A DNA stretch of 64,000 nucleotides from Struthio camelus (taxonomy: Eukaryota > Chordata > Aves > Struthioniformes > Struthionidae). Positions 8,901-19,424 of the stretch are shown here, one piece after another. How positions within the stretch are numbered: position 1 is the stretch's first letter; each line of letters opens with the position of its first letter. The DNA is taken from the NCBI RefSeq assembly GCF_040807025.1, contig NC_090980.1, forward strand, positions 248,001-312,000, given 5' to 3'. A program made the translations under genes and the position numbers. The notes below the pieces were generated by a model. It made no database searches and was not told where the DNA came from. It saw nothing but the letters and a program-made list of their open reading frames with translations.

Positions 8901-11632
8901 GGCTCTGGGTGAGGGGTTGTGTGTGCTGGGTGCAAGCAGGGTGTACCGGGTGCGAGCAGCGGGCTCTGGGCGAGGGGTTGTGTGTGCTGGGTGCGAGCAG
9001 GGTGTCCCGGGTGCGAGCAGCGGGCTCTGGGTGAGGGGTTGTGTGTGCTGGGTGCGAGCAGGGTGTCCCGGGTGTGAGCAGCGGGCTCTAGGCGAGGGGT
9101 CATGTGTGCTGGGTGCGAGCAGGGTGTACCGGGTGCGAGCAGCGGGCTCTGGGTGAGGGGTTGTGTGTGCTGGGTGCAAGCAGGGTGTCCCGGGTGTGAG
9201 CAGCGGGCTCTGGGTGAGGGGTTGTGTGTGCTGGGTGCGAGCAGGGTGTCCCGGGTGTGAGCAGCGGGCTCTGGGTGAGGGGTTGTGTGTGCTGGGTGCG
9301 AGCGGGGCGTCCTGGGTGTGAGCAGCGGGCTCTGGGTGAGGGGTCGTGTGTGCTGGGTGCGAGCGGGGCGTCCTGGGTGCAAGCAGGGTGTCCCGGGTGT
9401 GAGCAGCGGGCTCTGGGTGAGGGGTTGTGTGTGCTGGGTGCGAGCAGGGTGTCCCGGGTGTGAGCAGCGGGCTCTGGGTGAGGGGTTGTGTGTGCTGGGT
9501 GCGAGCGGGGCGTCCTGGGTGTGAGCAGCGGGCTCTGGGTGAGGGGTCGTGTGTGCTGGGTGCGAGCAGGGTGTCCCGGGTGCGAGCAGCGGGCTCTGGG
9601 TGAGGGGTTGTGTGTGCTGGGTGCAAGCAGGGTGTCCCGGGTGCGAGCAGCGGGCTCTGGGCGAGGGGTTGTGTGTGCTGGGTGCGAGCAGGGTGTCCCG
9701 GGTGTGAGCAGCGGGCTCTAGACAAGGGGATTGCGGGTCCCGGGTGCGAGTGGGGCGTCCCGGGTGCGAGCAGCGGGCTGTGGGCGAGGGGATTGTGGGT
9801 CCCGGGTGCGAGTGGGGCGTCCCGGGTGCGAGCAGCGGGCTGTGGGCGAGGGGATTGTGGGTCCCGGGGACAAGCAGGGTGTCCCGGGTGCGAGCAGCGG
9901 GCTGTGGGCGAGGGGATTGTGGGTCCCGGGGACAAGCAGGGCGTCCCGGGTGCGAGCAGCGGGCTCTGGGCGAGGGGTTTGCGGGTCCCGGGGACAAGCA
10001 GGGTGTCCCGGGTGCGAGCAGCAGGCTCTGGGCGAGGGGATTGTGGGTCCCGAGTGCGAGCAGCGGGCTCTGGGCGAGGGGATTGCGGGTCCCGGGTGTG
10101 AGCGGGGTGTCCCGGGTGCGAGCAGCGGGCTCTAGACGAGGGGATTGCGGGTCCCGGGTGCGAGTGGGGTGTCCCGGGTGCGAGCAGCGGGCTGTGGGCG
10201 AGGGGATTGCGGGTCCCGGGTGCGAGCAGCGGGCTCTGGGTGAGGGGTTGTGTGTGCTGGGTGCAAGCAGGGTGTCCCGGGTGCGAGCAGCGGGCTCTAG
10301 GCGAGGGGTTGTGTGTGCTGGGTGCGAGCAGGGTGTCCCGGGTGTGAGCAGCGGGCTCTAGGCGAGGGGTCGTGTGTGCTGGGTGCAAGCAGGGTGTCCC
10401 GGGTGTGAGCAGCGGGCTCTAGGCGAGGGGTTGTGTGTGCTGGGTGCAAGCAGGGTGTCCCGGGTGCGAGCAGCGGGCTCTGGGTGAGGGGTTGTGTGTG
10501 CTGGGTGCGAGCAGGGTGTCCCGGGTGTGAGCAGCGGGCTCTAGACAAGGGGATTGCGGGTCCCGGGTGCGAGTGGGGCGTCCCGGGTGCGAGCAGCGGG
10601 CTGTGGGCGAGGGGATTGTGGGTCCCGGGTGCGAGTGGGGCGTCCCGGGTGCGAGCAGCGGGCTGTGGGCGAGGGGATTGTGGGTCCCGGGGACAAGCAG
10701 GGTGTCCCGGGTGCGAGCAGCGGGCTGTGGGCGAGGGGATTGTGGGTCCCGGGGACAAGCAGGGCGTCCCGGGTGCGAGCAGCGGGCTCTGGGCGAGGGG
10801 TTTGCGGGTCCCGGGGACAAGCAGGGTGTCCCGGGTGCGAGCAGCAGGCTCTGGGCGAGGGGATTGTGGGTCCCGAGTGCGAGCAGCGGGCTCTGGGCGA
10901 GGGGATTGCGGGTCCCGGGTGCGAGTGGGGCGTCCCGGGTGCGAGCAGCGGGCTCTGGGCGAGGGGATTGCGGGTCCCGGGTGCGAGTGGGGCGTCCCGG
11001 GTGCGAGCAGCGGGCTCTGGGCGAGGGGATTGCGGGTCCCGGGTGCGAGTGGGGCGTCCCGGGTGCGAGCAGCGGGCTCTGGGCGAGGGGATTGCGGGTC
11101 CCGGGTGTGAGTGGGGCGTCCCGGGTGCGAGCAGCGGGCTCTGGGCGAGGGGATTGCGGGTCCCGGGTGCGAGTGGGGTGTCCCGGGTGCGAGCAGCGGG
11201 CTGTGGGCGAGGGGATTGCGGGTCCCGGGTGTGAGCAGGGTGTCCCGGGTGCGAGCAGCGGGCTCTGGGCGAGGGGATTGCGGGTCCTGAGTGCGAGCAG
11301 CGGGCTCTGGGCGAGGGGATTGCGGGTCCCGGGTGCGAGTGGGGCGTCCTGCCCCGCTGCGGCCGAGGGGCCCGCTGCCGTGTGTGCGCCGGCCCCGGCT
11401 GCCGGGCCCGCGCTGCGGACACGCGGATCCCCCGTGCCAGACGCGCCCCGACGCCACGGGGAGGGCCGGCGCTGCAGGGGGAGGGGGGAGCGCGGCGGGA
11501 CGGGGACAGCGGGCCCCCCCATCCCGACGCGCGGCCCCGCCGGCGTGCGTGCGCGCGGCAGCTCTTACCTGGGGTCCAGAGGGCCGGGACCGGCGAGGTG
11601 AGGAGCAGGTCGGACACGCAGTTGCAGTCCAT
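5903..11632 (-). CDS. ERFL: ERF-like ETS-domain transcription factor (ERFL), five exons
   Basis: Predicted nuclear ETS-family transcriptional repressor. Coding exons on the minus strand: 11632-11569, 8369-8135, 7908-7713, 6528-6405 and 6324-5903 (TGA at 5905-5903). They join with consistent phases into 346 aa. The N-terminus [20 protein letters not shown] leads into [20 protein letters not shown]. An intact ETS winged helix follows at roughly residues 35-120 ([69 protein letters not shown]). The recognition-helix arginine codon is split by the exon 2/3 junction. The C-terminal 200 residues are Pro/Gly/Ser-rich and end with an acidic serine patch ([20 protein letters not shown]) resembling the end of ERF. 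ERF, ETV3 and ETV3L share the ETS domain; the N-terminus and the place between ARHGEF1 and RABAC1 favour ERFL. The ATG context is GCGCCATGG. A CCCCGCAG upstream may be the acceptor of this exon after a noncoding first exon. Confidence 0.9.
6541..7705. repeat. Minisatellite in ERFL intron 3 (6529-7712)
   Basis: Tandem repeat of 12-bp-related modules (GGATCCTC, TGGGACCACC, AGGTCCTCC) combined into units of about 32 and 44 bp. It has more than 25 BamHI-like GGATCC sites. The repeat has no stop codons in several frames on both strands, which makes long spurious ORFs continuous with the flanking ERFL exons. Confidence 0.9.
7998..8090. promoter_or_regulatory. AT-rich island in ERFL intron 2, candidate conserved element
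   Basis: Between exons 2 and 3 a non-repetitive patch contains GTTCATTAACTG, then CTAATTAATATTAATGAAG (8038-8056) and AAATGGGTATCGAC. TTAATATTAA at 8041-8050 is a perfect 10-bp palindrome. Homeodomain-type cores overlap here in otherwise GC-rich DNA. The regulatory role is an inference. Confidence 0.45.
8395..11350. repeat. 61-bp VNTR filling ERFL intron 1
   Basis: About 48 units of 61 bp, each with GAGCAGCGGGCTCTGGGTGA, GGGGTTGTGTGTGCTGGGTG and CGAGCAGGGTGTCCCGGGTG. From about 9.72 kb a variant replaces GTTGTGTGTGCT with ATTGCGGGTCCC. A block starting at 9610 recurs from 10433 with the same order of variants (offset 823 bp), showing a higher-order duplication. Stop-free frames on both strands are artefacts. 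Confidence 0.95.
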
Positions 11633-11775
11633 GGCGCGGCCGGGTCACACCTGCGGGGCGAGACGGGCGTCGGGGGGGGCCGGGTGGGGGCTCCCCCGAA
11701 ATCCCAGGGCAGCGGCGAGATGGCCCTGGCATGGGGGAGACGGGGGCAGAGGGTCCGGGGCCAAGGGGGGAGGAT
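11633..11775 (-). promoter_or_regulatory. ERFL: 5' flank of the ERFL start codon
   Basis: Non-repetitive GC-rich sequence directly upstream of the ERFL ATG. On the minus strand CTCGCCCCGCAG lies about 20 bases before the ATG and could be a splice acceptor, in which case the promoter is farther upstream. I see no TATA box. Confidence 0.35.
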
Positions 11776-13520
11776 TTAGGGGATGCAGGGACAGGGGGAG
11801 CTGGGGGGATGGGGGGATGGGGGGAGGGCAGGGTTTGGGGCGCAGGGTTTGGGGTGCAGGAGGAAATTAGGAATGCAGAGTGCAGGATTTGGGGTACAGG
11901 GGAAGGTTTGGGGTGCAAGGATGGGATGCAGGGGGGATTTGGGGATGTGGGGGGCAGGGTTTGGGGTGCAGGGACAGGATGCAGGGCAGGGTTTGGGGAT
12001 GCGGGGTGCAGGGTTTGGGGTGCAGGGTGCAGGGTTTGGGGTGCAGGGGGGATGCAGGGGGGATGCAGGGGGGATGCGGGGTGCAGGGTTTGGGGATGCG
12101 GGGTGCAGGGTTTGGGGTGCAGGGTGCAGGGTTTGGGGTGCAGGGGGGATGCAGGGGGGATGCAGGGGGGATGCGGGGTGCAGGGTTTGGGGTGCAGGGT
12201 GCAGGGTTTGGGGTGCAGGGGGGATGCAGGGGGGATGCGGGGTGCAGGGTTTGGGGTGCAGGGCAGGGTTTGGGGTGCAGGGTGCAGGGTTTGGGGTGCA
12301 GGGGGGATGCAGGGGGGATGCAGGGTGCAGGGACGGGATGCAGGGCAGGGTTTGAGGATGCGGGGTGCAGGGTTTGGGGTGCAGGGGAGAGTTTGGGGTG
12401 CAGGGGGGATGCAGGGGGGATGCAGGGGGGATGCAGGGTGCAGGGACGGGATGCAGGGCAGGGTTTGAGGATGCGGGGTGCAGGGTTTGGGGTGCAGGGG
12501 AGAGTTTGGGGTGCAGGGGGGATGCAGGGGGATGCAGGGGGGATGCGGGATGCAGGGGGGATGCGGGGTGCAGGGTTTGGGGTGCAGGGTGCAGGGTTTG
12601 GGGTGCAGGGGGGATGCAGGGGGGATGCGGGGTGCAGGGACGGGATGCAGGGCAGGGTTTGGGGATGCGGGGTGCAGGGTTTGGGGTGCAGGGGGGATGC
12701 AGGGGGGATGCAGGGGGATGCAGGGGGGATGCGGGATGCAGGGGGGATGCGGGGTGCAGGGTTTGGGGTGCAGGGTGCAGGGTTTGGGGTGCAGGGGGGA
12801 TGCAGGGGGGATGCGGGGTGCAGGGACGGGATGCAGGGCAGTGTTTGGGGTGCAGGGTGCAGGGTTTGGGGTGCAGGGGGGATGCAGGGGGGATGCGGGG
12901 TGCAGGGACGGGATGCAGGGCAGGGTTTGAGGATGCGGGGTGCAGGGTTTGGGGTGCAGGGGAGAGTTTGGGGTGCAGGGGGGATGCAGGGGGGATGCAG
13001 GGGGGATGCAGGGTGCAGGGACGGGATGCAGGGCAGGGTTTGAGGATGCGGGGTGCAGGGTTTGGGGTGCAGGGGAGAGTTTGGGGTGCAGGGGGGATGC
13101 AGGGGGATGCAGGGGGGATGCGGGATGCAGGGGGGATGCGGGGTGCAGGGTTTGGGGTGCAGGGTGCAGGGTTTGGGGTGCAGGGGGGATGCAGGGGGGA
13201 TGCGGGGTGCAGGGACGGGATGCAGGGCAGGGTTTGGGGATGCGGGGTGCAGGGTTTGGGGTGCAGGGGGGATGCAGGGGGGATGCAGGGGGATGCAGGG
13301 GGGATGCGGGATGCAGGGGGGATGCGGGGTGCAGGGTTTGGGGTGCAGGGTGCAGGGTTTGGGGTGCAGGGGGGATGCAGGGGGGATGCGGGGTGCAGGG
13401 ACGGGATGCAGGGCAGTGTTTGGGGTGCAGGGTGCAGGGTTTGGGGTGCAGGGGGGATGCAGGGGGGATGCGGGGTGCAGGGTTTGGGGTGCAGGGGAGA
13501 GTTTGGGGTGCAGGGCCGGG
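11775..13520. repeat. TGCAGGGTTTGGGG minisatellite with a 575-bp duplication
   Basis: Short modules GGGTTTGGGGTGCA, GGGGGGATGCA and GGGACGGGATGCA in variable order over 1.75 kb. The module order from 12365 is repeated from 12940 (offset 575 bp) to the end of the array. The plus strand has many runs matching G3+N1-7 G-quadruplex spacing. Confidence 0.92.
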
Positions 13521-13584
13521 GCCTCCCGCAGCCCCCCCGCCGCGGCCGACGGAAGCCCCCCCCCGCCCCCCCCCGCGCCCGGCA

Positions 13585-13690
13585 GCGGCTCGTTTCCTTG
13601 TTAGTTTTGATTTCGGTTACGGCGCTTTCAACTCGGCGGCGCCTCCCGGAGCCACGAACTAACGAGCAGCGCTGGGAATTGCCGGGCCCG
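13585..13690. promoter_or_regulatory. Non-repetitive island between two minisatellites
   Basis: The sequence around GTTTCCTTGTTAGTTTTGAT and CGAACTAACGAGCAGCGC is unique and less GC-rich than its surroundings. GTTAGTTT (about 13600) and GAACTAAC (about 13656) are near inverted repeats. It is a candidate regulatory element or a remote 5' region of ERFL. There is no coding evidence. Confidence 0.35.
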
Positions 13691-13789
13691 CGGCGGGCGG
13701 CGCGGGGGCTCCGCGGCCCTGCGCGCCCCCCCCGCGCCCAGCGCCGGCGCGCGGCCCTAGCGCCCCCCGATGCGCCCCCCCCGCACCCC

Positions 13790-14470
13790 CTAACGCGCTC
13801 CGACGAGCCCCCGACGCATCCCCGATGCACCCCTAATGCACCCCCGATACACCCCTAACGCCCCCAATCACACCCCTAATGCACACCTGATGCACCCCTA
13901 ATGTGCCCCGATGCACCCCTAATGCACCCCAATACACCCCTAGTGCCCCCCAACACACCCCAAGGCACCACTGATGCCCCCTGATGCCCCAATGCACCCC
14001 AACGTGCCCCAACGCACCCCTGATGCACCGCAGTGCACCCCAATGCTCTCCAACGTACCCCTAATGATCCCAACGCACCCAGATGCACCCCTAATGCACC
14101 CCAATGCACTGCTGATGCCCCCTGATGCTCCCCATGCATCTCGACGTGCCCCGATGCACCCCAATGCACCCCAATGCTCTCCAACGCACCCCTAATGCCC
14201 CAGCGCACCCCTATGCACCCCGACGTGCCCCTAACGCACCCCTAATGCTTCCCTGATGCACCCCAACACACCCCGACGCACTCCAACGCACTCCTGATGC
14301 CCCCTAATGCCCCCCATGCACCCCGATGTGCCCCAATTCACTCCTGATGCACCCCAACACACGCCAACTCACTCCAGCACACCCCTGATGCCCCCAATGC
14401 ACCCCTAATGTGCCCCAACAGACCCCTAATGCACCCCTGATGTGCCCCAACGCACCCCGACACACACACC
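13790..14470. repeat. Degenerate CCCCTAATGCAC repeat
   Basis: Roughly 60 copies of an 11-12 bp unit (CCCCTAATGCAC, CCCCGATGCACC, CCCCAACGCACC). No gene. Confidence 0.85.
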
Positions 14471-15290
14471 ACTAATACACCCCGCACGCCCTGAAACACA
14501 CCTCCCTGGGGCACGCGCACACCCCTCCCGCCCGCGCACCGCTTGTCCTTACATCCCCCTCATGCCTGTGTGCACATCCCACATCCTTACACCCGTGTCC
14601 CTTACACGCACACGTCCTCGTGCACGCACACGTCCTCGTGCACAGGCTCGTTGCACACACACATGCACACAGACACCTCCCTTACACACAGACACACACA
14701 CACACACACACAGGCGTCCTCAAGCACACCCAAACGCACCCTTTCACAAACACGTACACCCCTCACCCCCACCCCGTATAGACACTTTGCACACACCGCA
14801 CACATCCCTTATGTGCACAGACCACTCACACCCCTTACACGCCCCTTAGCACACACTGCCCTTACGCACACAACTACGCACCCCCAAACATGCATTAAAT
14901 GCACACTACACACCTCCCTTATAGACACACACATCCCCAATGTACACACGCACTTACACATGGACATGCTTTACACGCCGCTTCCGCACCTAAACGTCCC
15001 TCTGAGAGCACGCTGCGCACGCCCTGTGCACAGGCCCCCCGCACACGCGCACACCCTACGTGTGCACGGACACACTTTGTGCACGCCCCGTACACACCCA
15101 CCCACCCCTTTACAGGCACAGCCGCCGTGCAATGCACGTCCCTTACACGCACACCGCACACGTGCATACGCACTGTGCGCGTACACCCCGCTTGTATACA
15201 TGCGAACCCCCTACATGCCCCCCCGGTGCACGCTCAGACACGCGTGCTTGCTGCACGCGCCCCGTACGCGTAGCCTGTGCAAATGAACCC
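14470..15290. repeat. CA-rich alternating purine-pyrimidine block
   Basis: Interspersed (CA)n, TGCACACG and TACACAC runs, including a perfect (CA)n stretch at 14693-14711. The region is dominated by alternating purine and pyrimidine. Nothing coding is seen. Confidence 0.8.
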
Positions 15291-15935
15291 TATGCAGACC
15301 CTACCTGCATCCTATACGGGACCCTACACGGACCCCACGCCGGGACCCTACGTGGACCGTACACGCTGAACCTACATGGGGACCCTATGCAGAACCTACG
15401 CAGGGATCCTATGCATGGACCCTGTGTGGGGACCCTACATGGGGACCCTATGCAGAACCTATGCAGGGATCCTATGCATGGACCCTGTGTGGGGACCCTA
15501 CATGGGGACCCTATGCAGAACCTACGCAGGGATCCTATGCATGGACCCTGCGTGGGGACCCTACATGGGGACCCTATGCAGAACCTATGCAGGGATCCTA
15601 TGCATGGACCCTGCGTGGGGACCCTACATGGGGACCCTATGCAGAACCTATGCAGGGATCCTATGCATGGACCCTGCGTGGGGACCCTACATGGGGACCC
15701 TATGCAGAACCTATGCAGGGATCCTATGCATGGACCCTGCGTGGGGACCCTACATGGGGACCCTATGCAGAACCTACGCGGGGATCCTATGCATGGACCC
15801 TGCGTGGGGACCCTGCATGGGGACCCTATGTGCAGACCCTACGCAGGGACCCTATGCACAGGCCCTATGCGGACCCTATGTGGACCCTACATGGGGAGCC
15901 GGCACAGATCCTACGCGCGGACCCTACGCGGATGC
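15290..15935. repeat. 63-bp tandem repeat
   Basis: About seven near-identical 63-bp units between 15376 and 15840 (GGGGACCCTATGCAGAACCT, then ATGCAGGGATCCTATGCATG and GACCCTGCGTGGGGACCCTA), with diverged flanks. Because 63 is a multiple of three, each of several frames reads as a perfect 21-residue protein repeat. This is a consequence of the period, not coding evidence. Confidence 0.92.
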
Positions 15936-16084
15936 GCAGCTGCTGCACATACGCGTGGGCTGTGCCAGCATCGTGGTGGGGGGCAGCAACCCTGGGGGCT
16001 CCGTTTGCCTACACGTCCCCCCTCACCCCGGCCCCCCACTGCTGTGTGCAGCCCCCACCCCGGCCTGCAGCACCGGCCCCCCAG

Positions 16085-16500
16085 GACCTAACACCCCCAG
16101 TTCCCCAAACCCCAATTCCCCCCTATCCCAGCCCCCCCAGCCCCCCATGCTCTAACACCCCAGCACCCCCTGCCCCAGCCCCCCCAGCCCCCCATGCTCT
16201 AACGCCCCAGCACCCCCTATCCCAGCCCCCCCAGCCCCCATGCTCTAACACCCCAGCACCCCCTATCCCAGCCCCCCCAGCCCCCCATGCTCTAACGCCC
16301 CAGCACCCCCTATCCCAGCCCCCCCAGCCCCCATGCTCTAACACCCCAGCACCCCCTGCCCCAGCCCCCCCAGTCCCCCATGCTCTAACACCCCAGCACC
16401 CCCTGCCCCAGCCCCCCCAGCCCCCCATGCTCTAACACCCCAGCACCCCCTATCCCAGCCCCCCCAGCCCCCCATGCTCTAACGCCCCTAGCCCCCCCCC
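16085..16500. repeat. 47-bp C-rich tandem repeat
   Basis: Units of about 47 bp marked by CCCATGCTCTAACACCCCAG (for example 16148 and 16195) with CACCCCCTGCCCCAGCCC fillers. It ends at a unique island. Confidence 0.9.
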
Positions 16501-16507
16501 GGCCCCC

Positions 16508-16735
16508 CCCGCCGCCTGCATTATTCATGGCCCCAATTACCGCCCGGCCGCGGCCCGGCTCGGCTCATTGTTTCATGACCCGCGGCGATGGGAGCGCGGC
16601 CCGGCCCCCCCCCGGCCCCCCCGGCCCCGGCCCCCCCGGCCCGGCCCGGCCCGGCCCGGCCCGGATCGATGCGGGGATCAATGGGCCGCTTTGATGCGCC
16701 GGCCCCGGCAGGATAACGAGGGGCCGCCCCCGGCC
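16508..16735. promoter_or_regulatory. Candidate conserved noncoding island
   Basis: Two patches in GC-rich DNA. The first, 16512-16590, has CTGCATTATTCATGG, CCCCAATTACC and CTCATTGTTTCATGAC. The second, 16661-16725, has GATCGATGCGGGGATCAATG, then CGCTTTGATGCG and AGGATAACGAG. Homeodomain (AATTA), ONECUT/CUX-like (ATCGAT, ATCAAT) and TCF/LEF-like (CTTTGAT) cores are present. Function is inferred from composition and motifs. Confidence 0.5.
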
Positions 16736-16739
16736 GGCG

Positions 16740-17990
16740 GCGGGGATGGAGGGGTGGGGAGGAGAAGGGATGGGGAGAGGGATGGGGTGGAGGGGTGCGG
16801 AGGAGAAGGGATGGGGAGAGGGATGGGGAGAGGGATGGGGTGGAGGGGTGGGGAGAAGGGATGGGGTGGAGGGGTGGGGAGGAGAAGGGATGGGGAGAGG
16901 GATGGGGAGAGCGATGGGGTGGAGGGGTGGGGAGAAGGGATGGGGAGAGGGATGGGGAGAGGGATGGGGTGGAGGGATGGGGAGGAGAAGGGATGGGGAG
17001 AGGGATGGGGAGAGCGATGGGGTGGAGGGGTGGGGAGGAGAAGGGATGGGGAGAGGGATGGGGAGAGCGATGGGGTGGAGGGATGGGGAGGAGAAGGGAT
17101 GGGGAGAGGGATGGGGTGGAGGGGTGCGGAGGAGAAGGGATGGGGAGAGGGATGGGGAGAGCGATGGGGTGGAGGGGTGGGGAGAAGGGATGGGGAGAGG
17201 GATGGGGTGGAGGGGTGCGGAGGAGAAGGGATGGGGAGAGGGATGGGGAGAGCGATGGGGTGGAGGGGTGGGGAGGAGAAGGAATGGAGAAGAGGAGAAG
17301 GAATAAAGAGAGGGATGGGGAGGAGAAGGGATGGGGAGAGGGATGGCGTGGAGGGGTGGGGAGAAGGGATGGGGAGAGGGATGGGGAGAGCGATGGGGTG
17401 GAGGGGTGGGGAGGAGAAGGGATGGGGAGAGGGATGGGGAGAGCGATGGGGTGGAGGGGTGGGGAGGAGAAGGGATGGGGAGAGCGATGGGGTGAAGAGA
17501 GGGATGGAGAGCGCGATGGGATAGAGAGATGGGGAGGAGAAGGAATGGAGAAGAGGAGAAGGAATAAAGAGAGGGATGGGGAGGAGAAGGGATGGAGAGA
17601 GAAAAGGGGGAAGAGTGGTGGGATGGGGAGAAGGAGTGGAGAAGGGGACAGAGAGAAGAAATGGAGAGAGCAAAGGGGAAAGAAGAGAAGGGGAGAGAAG
17701 GCTGGAGAAAAAGAGGGATGGAGAGATGATGGAGAGAAGGGTAGAAGGAGGGATAGGGAGAAGGAAGGTTGGAGAGAGAGGAGGAGAAGGTGAGAGGAGG
17801 GGGACAGTGGGGAGAAGGAAAGGGGAGAAGGAGGAATGGATGGAGGGAAAGAGGGAGAGATGGATGGCGAGAAGGAGGGGTGAACAGATTGAAGGCGTGC
17901 GGGGGGAAGGAGGGGTGGATGGATGGATGCGTGGGGAGATGGATGGGACAGACGTGAGTGATGGAGGGGGGAGGAGAGGGGAAAGGCAGG
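16740..17990. repeat. GGATGGGGAGA minisatellite passing into purine-rich DNA
   Basis: Modules GGGATGGGGAGA, GCGATGGGGTGGAGGGGTG and GGGGAGGAGAA repeat to about 17560. They grade into an almost pure G/A tract (about 17540-17880, with GAGAGAAAAGGGGGAAGAG). Such purine strand bias can form triplex DNA. Open frames here are artefacts. Confidence 0.9.
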
Positions 17991-17999
17991 AGGGATGAG

Positions 18000-18530
18000 G
18001 GGACGGAGGGATGGGGGCGCCGGCCCCACGGGGCACCGCTGCCGGTCCCGGGACCACTCTGCAGCTCGGTCCGCGCCGCCCCGGTGTGTCCCGGGACCGC
18101 GAGTGGGGTCCACGCGCGTGCGGCGCCGTGCAAGTTTGGGCAGCGCCGTGCCGAACCGGGAAGGGTTGTGCCGCGCCGTGCATGTGTGTGCAGCGCCGTG
18201 CAAAGCCGGACACGCGTGTGCATCAGGCTGCGAGCACGGAGAGGCTGGGACACGCGTGTGCACGCCCGGGAACACGGAGGGGGGAGGATTTTGACACTGG
18301 CCAGGAGCCGCGAGGGAGAAGCAGCCGCCCCGACGCGTCCCTGCACACACACACCTATAGAAACCATGCACATGCCTATAGAAACCATACACATGCCTAT
18401 AGCCCGCCAAGGGAGCCCGTGCGGCCGGTGAGAAACCGGCACGGAAAGAGCGGGCTGGAAAGGCTCGTGCGGAGAAACGCCCTGTGCAGGATGCCCCGAG
18501 TGCGCAGCGTAGCTGTGAGACACCTGTAAC
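18000..18530. other. GC-rich spacer, no gene seen
   Basis: Mostly non-repetitive GC-rich sequence with repeated GCAGCGCCGTGCAA fragments (18120-18200). At 18353-18402 there are two and a half copies of a 21-bp unit, CCTATAGAAACCATRCACAT plus G. That unit resembles parts of the AT-rich array that follows. Confidence 0.5.
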
Positions 18531-19200
18531 CGTATATACCGAAAGGAAAGACTCGCCTTTATATCGTTCACTATTATGCACTCTATAAATATAGATACTC
18601 GCATAGAAACAATAGCTACGTCCGTAGCAGAAGCATGCCTGTATATATTTTTATGTACAGGATAAATATAAGTATTCACACAAGCTATACATATTTCTAT
18701 AGAAAGAATAGATTATCTGTAGCATTTCTATAGTAGAAATGAGTCTGTATATATACTAAATAAACAGCATAAATATAGATATTGATATAGGAATAATATC
18801 CTATAGCTATTTGTAAATAAATAATATCCTGTAGGCAGTACATCTGTAAAAGAAACGTGTCTATAAATATATATGTGATATAAATATACTGATATAGAAA
18901 TAATCTAGGCAATATTTCTGTAACAGAAAAATGTCTATATCTATAGTATTTATATAATTTAGCTATAGCTATTTGTATAGAAGTAATAACCTATAGCAAG
19001 TAAATCTATAATAGAAACTTGTCTGTGTACAATTTAACCCCAGCAGTTTGTATGGAAAGGATAAACTCTAAACAGTATATTTCGATGACACGTTTCCATA
19101 TATGCAGCGTAAATATAGATATTGATATAAAGCCAAAAGCCCATAGGGCTTCCTATAGAGGAAATATCCTATATACCCGTAGCACAAGCGTGCCGATGCA
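18530..19200. repeat. AT-rich degenerate tandem repeat island
   Basis: About 670 bp of strongly AT-rich DNA inside very GC-rich surroundings. Diverged units of roughly 75-110 bp share AGAAAYRTGTCTRTA (near 18735, 18850, 18924, 19013) and ATAAATATAGATATTGATAT (near 18583, 18770, 18885, 19108). I recognise no transposon ends or ORF. Confidence 0.8.
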
Positions 19201-19424
19201 CACCATTTGCGCAGTGCAAACATTGCCAGAGGAGCGCTTGGCGAAGGGAGAGCGCAGCAAGCAGCAGCCCCGCGGCTCCGCCTCGCCCTGCGCTGGAGCG
19301 CAAGGACGAACCCGCGTGGGTGCAGGGGTGCCGGCCCGTGGCGGGTCCTGCCGTGGGCAGCGCGGCCCTCGGAGCCCTGCAGAGCCCGCAGCGGCCGGGG
19401 CAGCGGCCGGGAAATGGGGCGGCA

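Noticed and set aside
6401-9997. A minus-strand ORF of about 1200 codons rich in [14 protein letters not shown] repeats
   Set aside because: It runs through ERFL exons and introns alike. The repeats are the 61-bp and GGATCC minisatellites read in a stop-free frame, and true exons use different frames joined by splice sites.
8395-11350. CRISPR-like regular spacing
   Set aside because: Units are contiguous 61-bp tandem copies without unique spacers, in a vertebrate intron.
5903-11632. Calling the ETS gene ERF, ETV3 or ETV3L
   Set aside because: The ETS domain is shared, but the [10 protein letters not shown]-type start, the short C-terminal region and the position between ARHGEF1 and RABAC1 fit ERFL better; not decisive without an alignment.
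11775-13520. Telomeric or interstitial telomere repeat
   Set aside because: The modules contain TTTGGGG but not the vertebrate TTAGGG repeat.
11776-13858. Cysteine/glycine-rich ORFs (GCRVWGAG repeats) and proline-rich ORFs opposite them
   Set aside because: Translation of the GGGGTGCAGGG minisatellite in several frames. No non-repeat domain, splice pattern or homologue.
14460-15290. His/Thr-rich ORFs
   Set aside because: Translation of CA-rich simple sequence.
15060-16435. Perfect 21-residue protein repeats in three frames
   Set aside because: The DNA period is 63 bp, so any frame gives a regular protein repeat; simultaneous openness of several frames argues against coding.
16521-18679. 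Minus-strand Ser/Pro-rich ORFs of about 700 codons
   Set aside because: Complement of the GGATGGGGAGA repeat without stop triplets.
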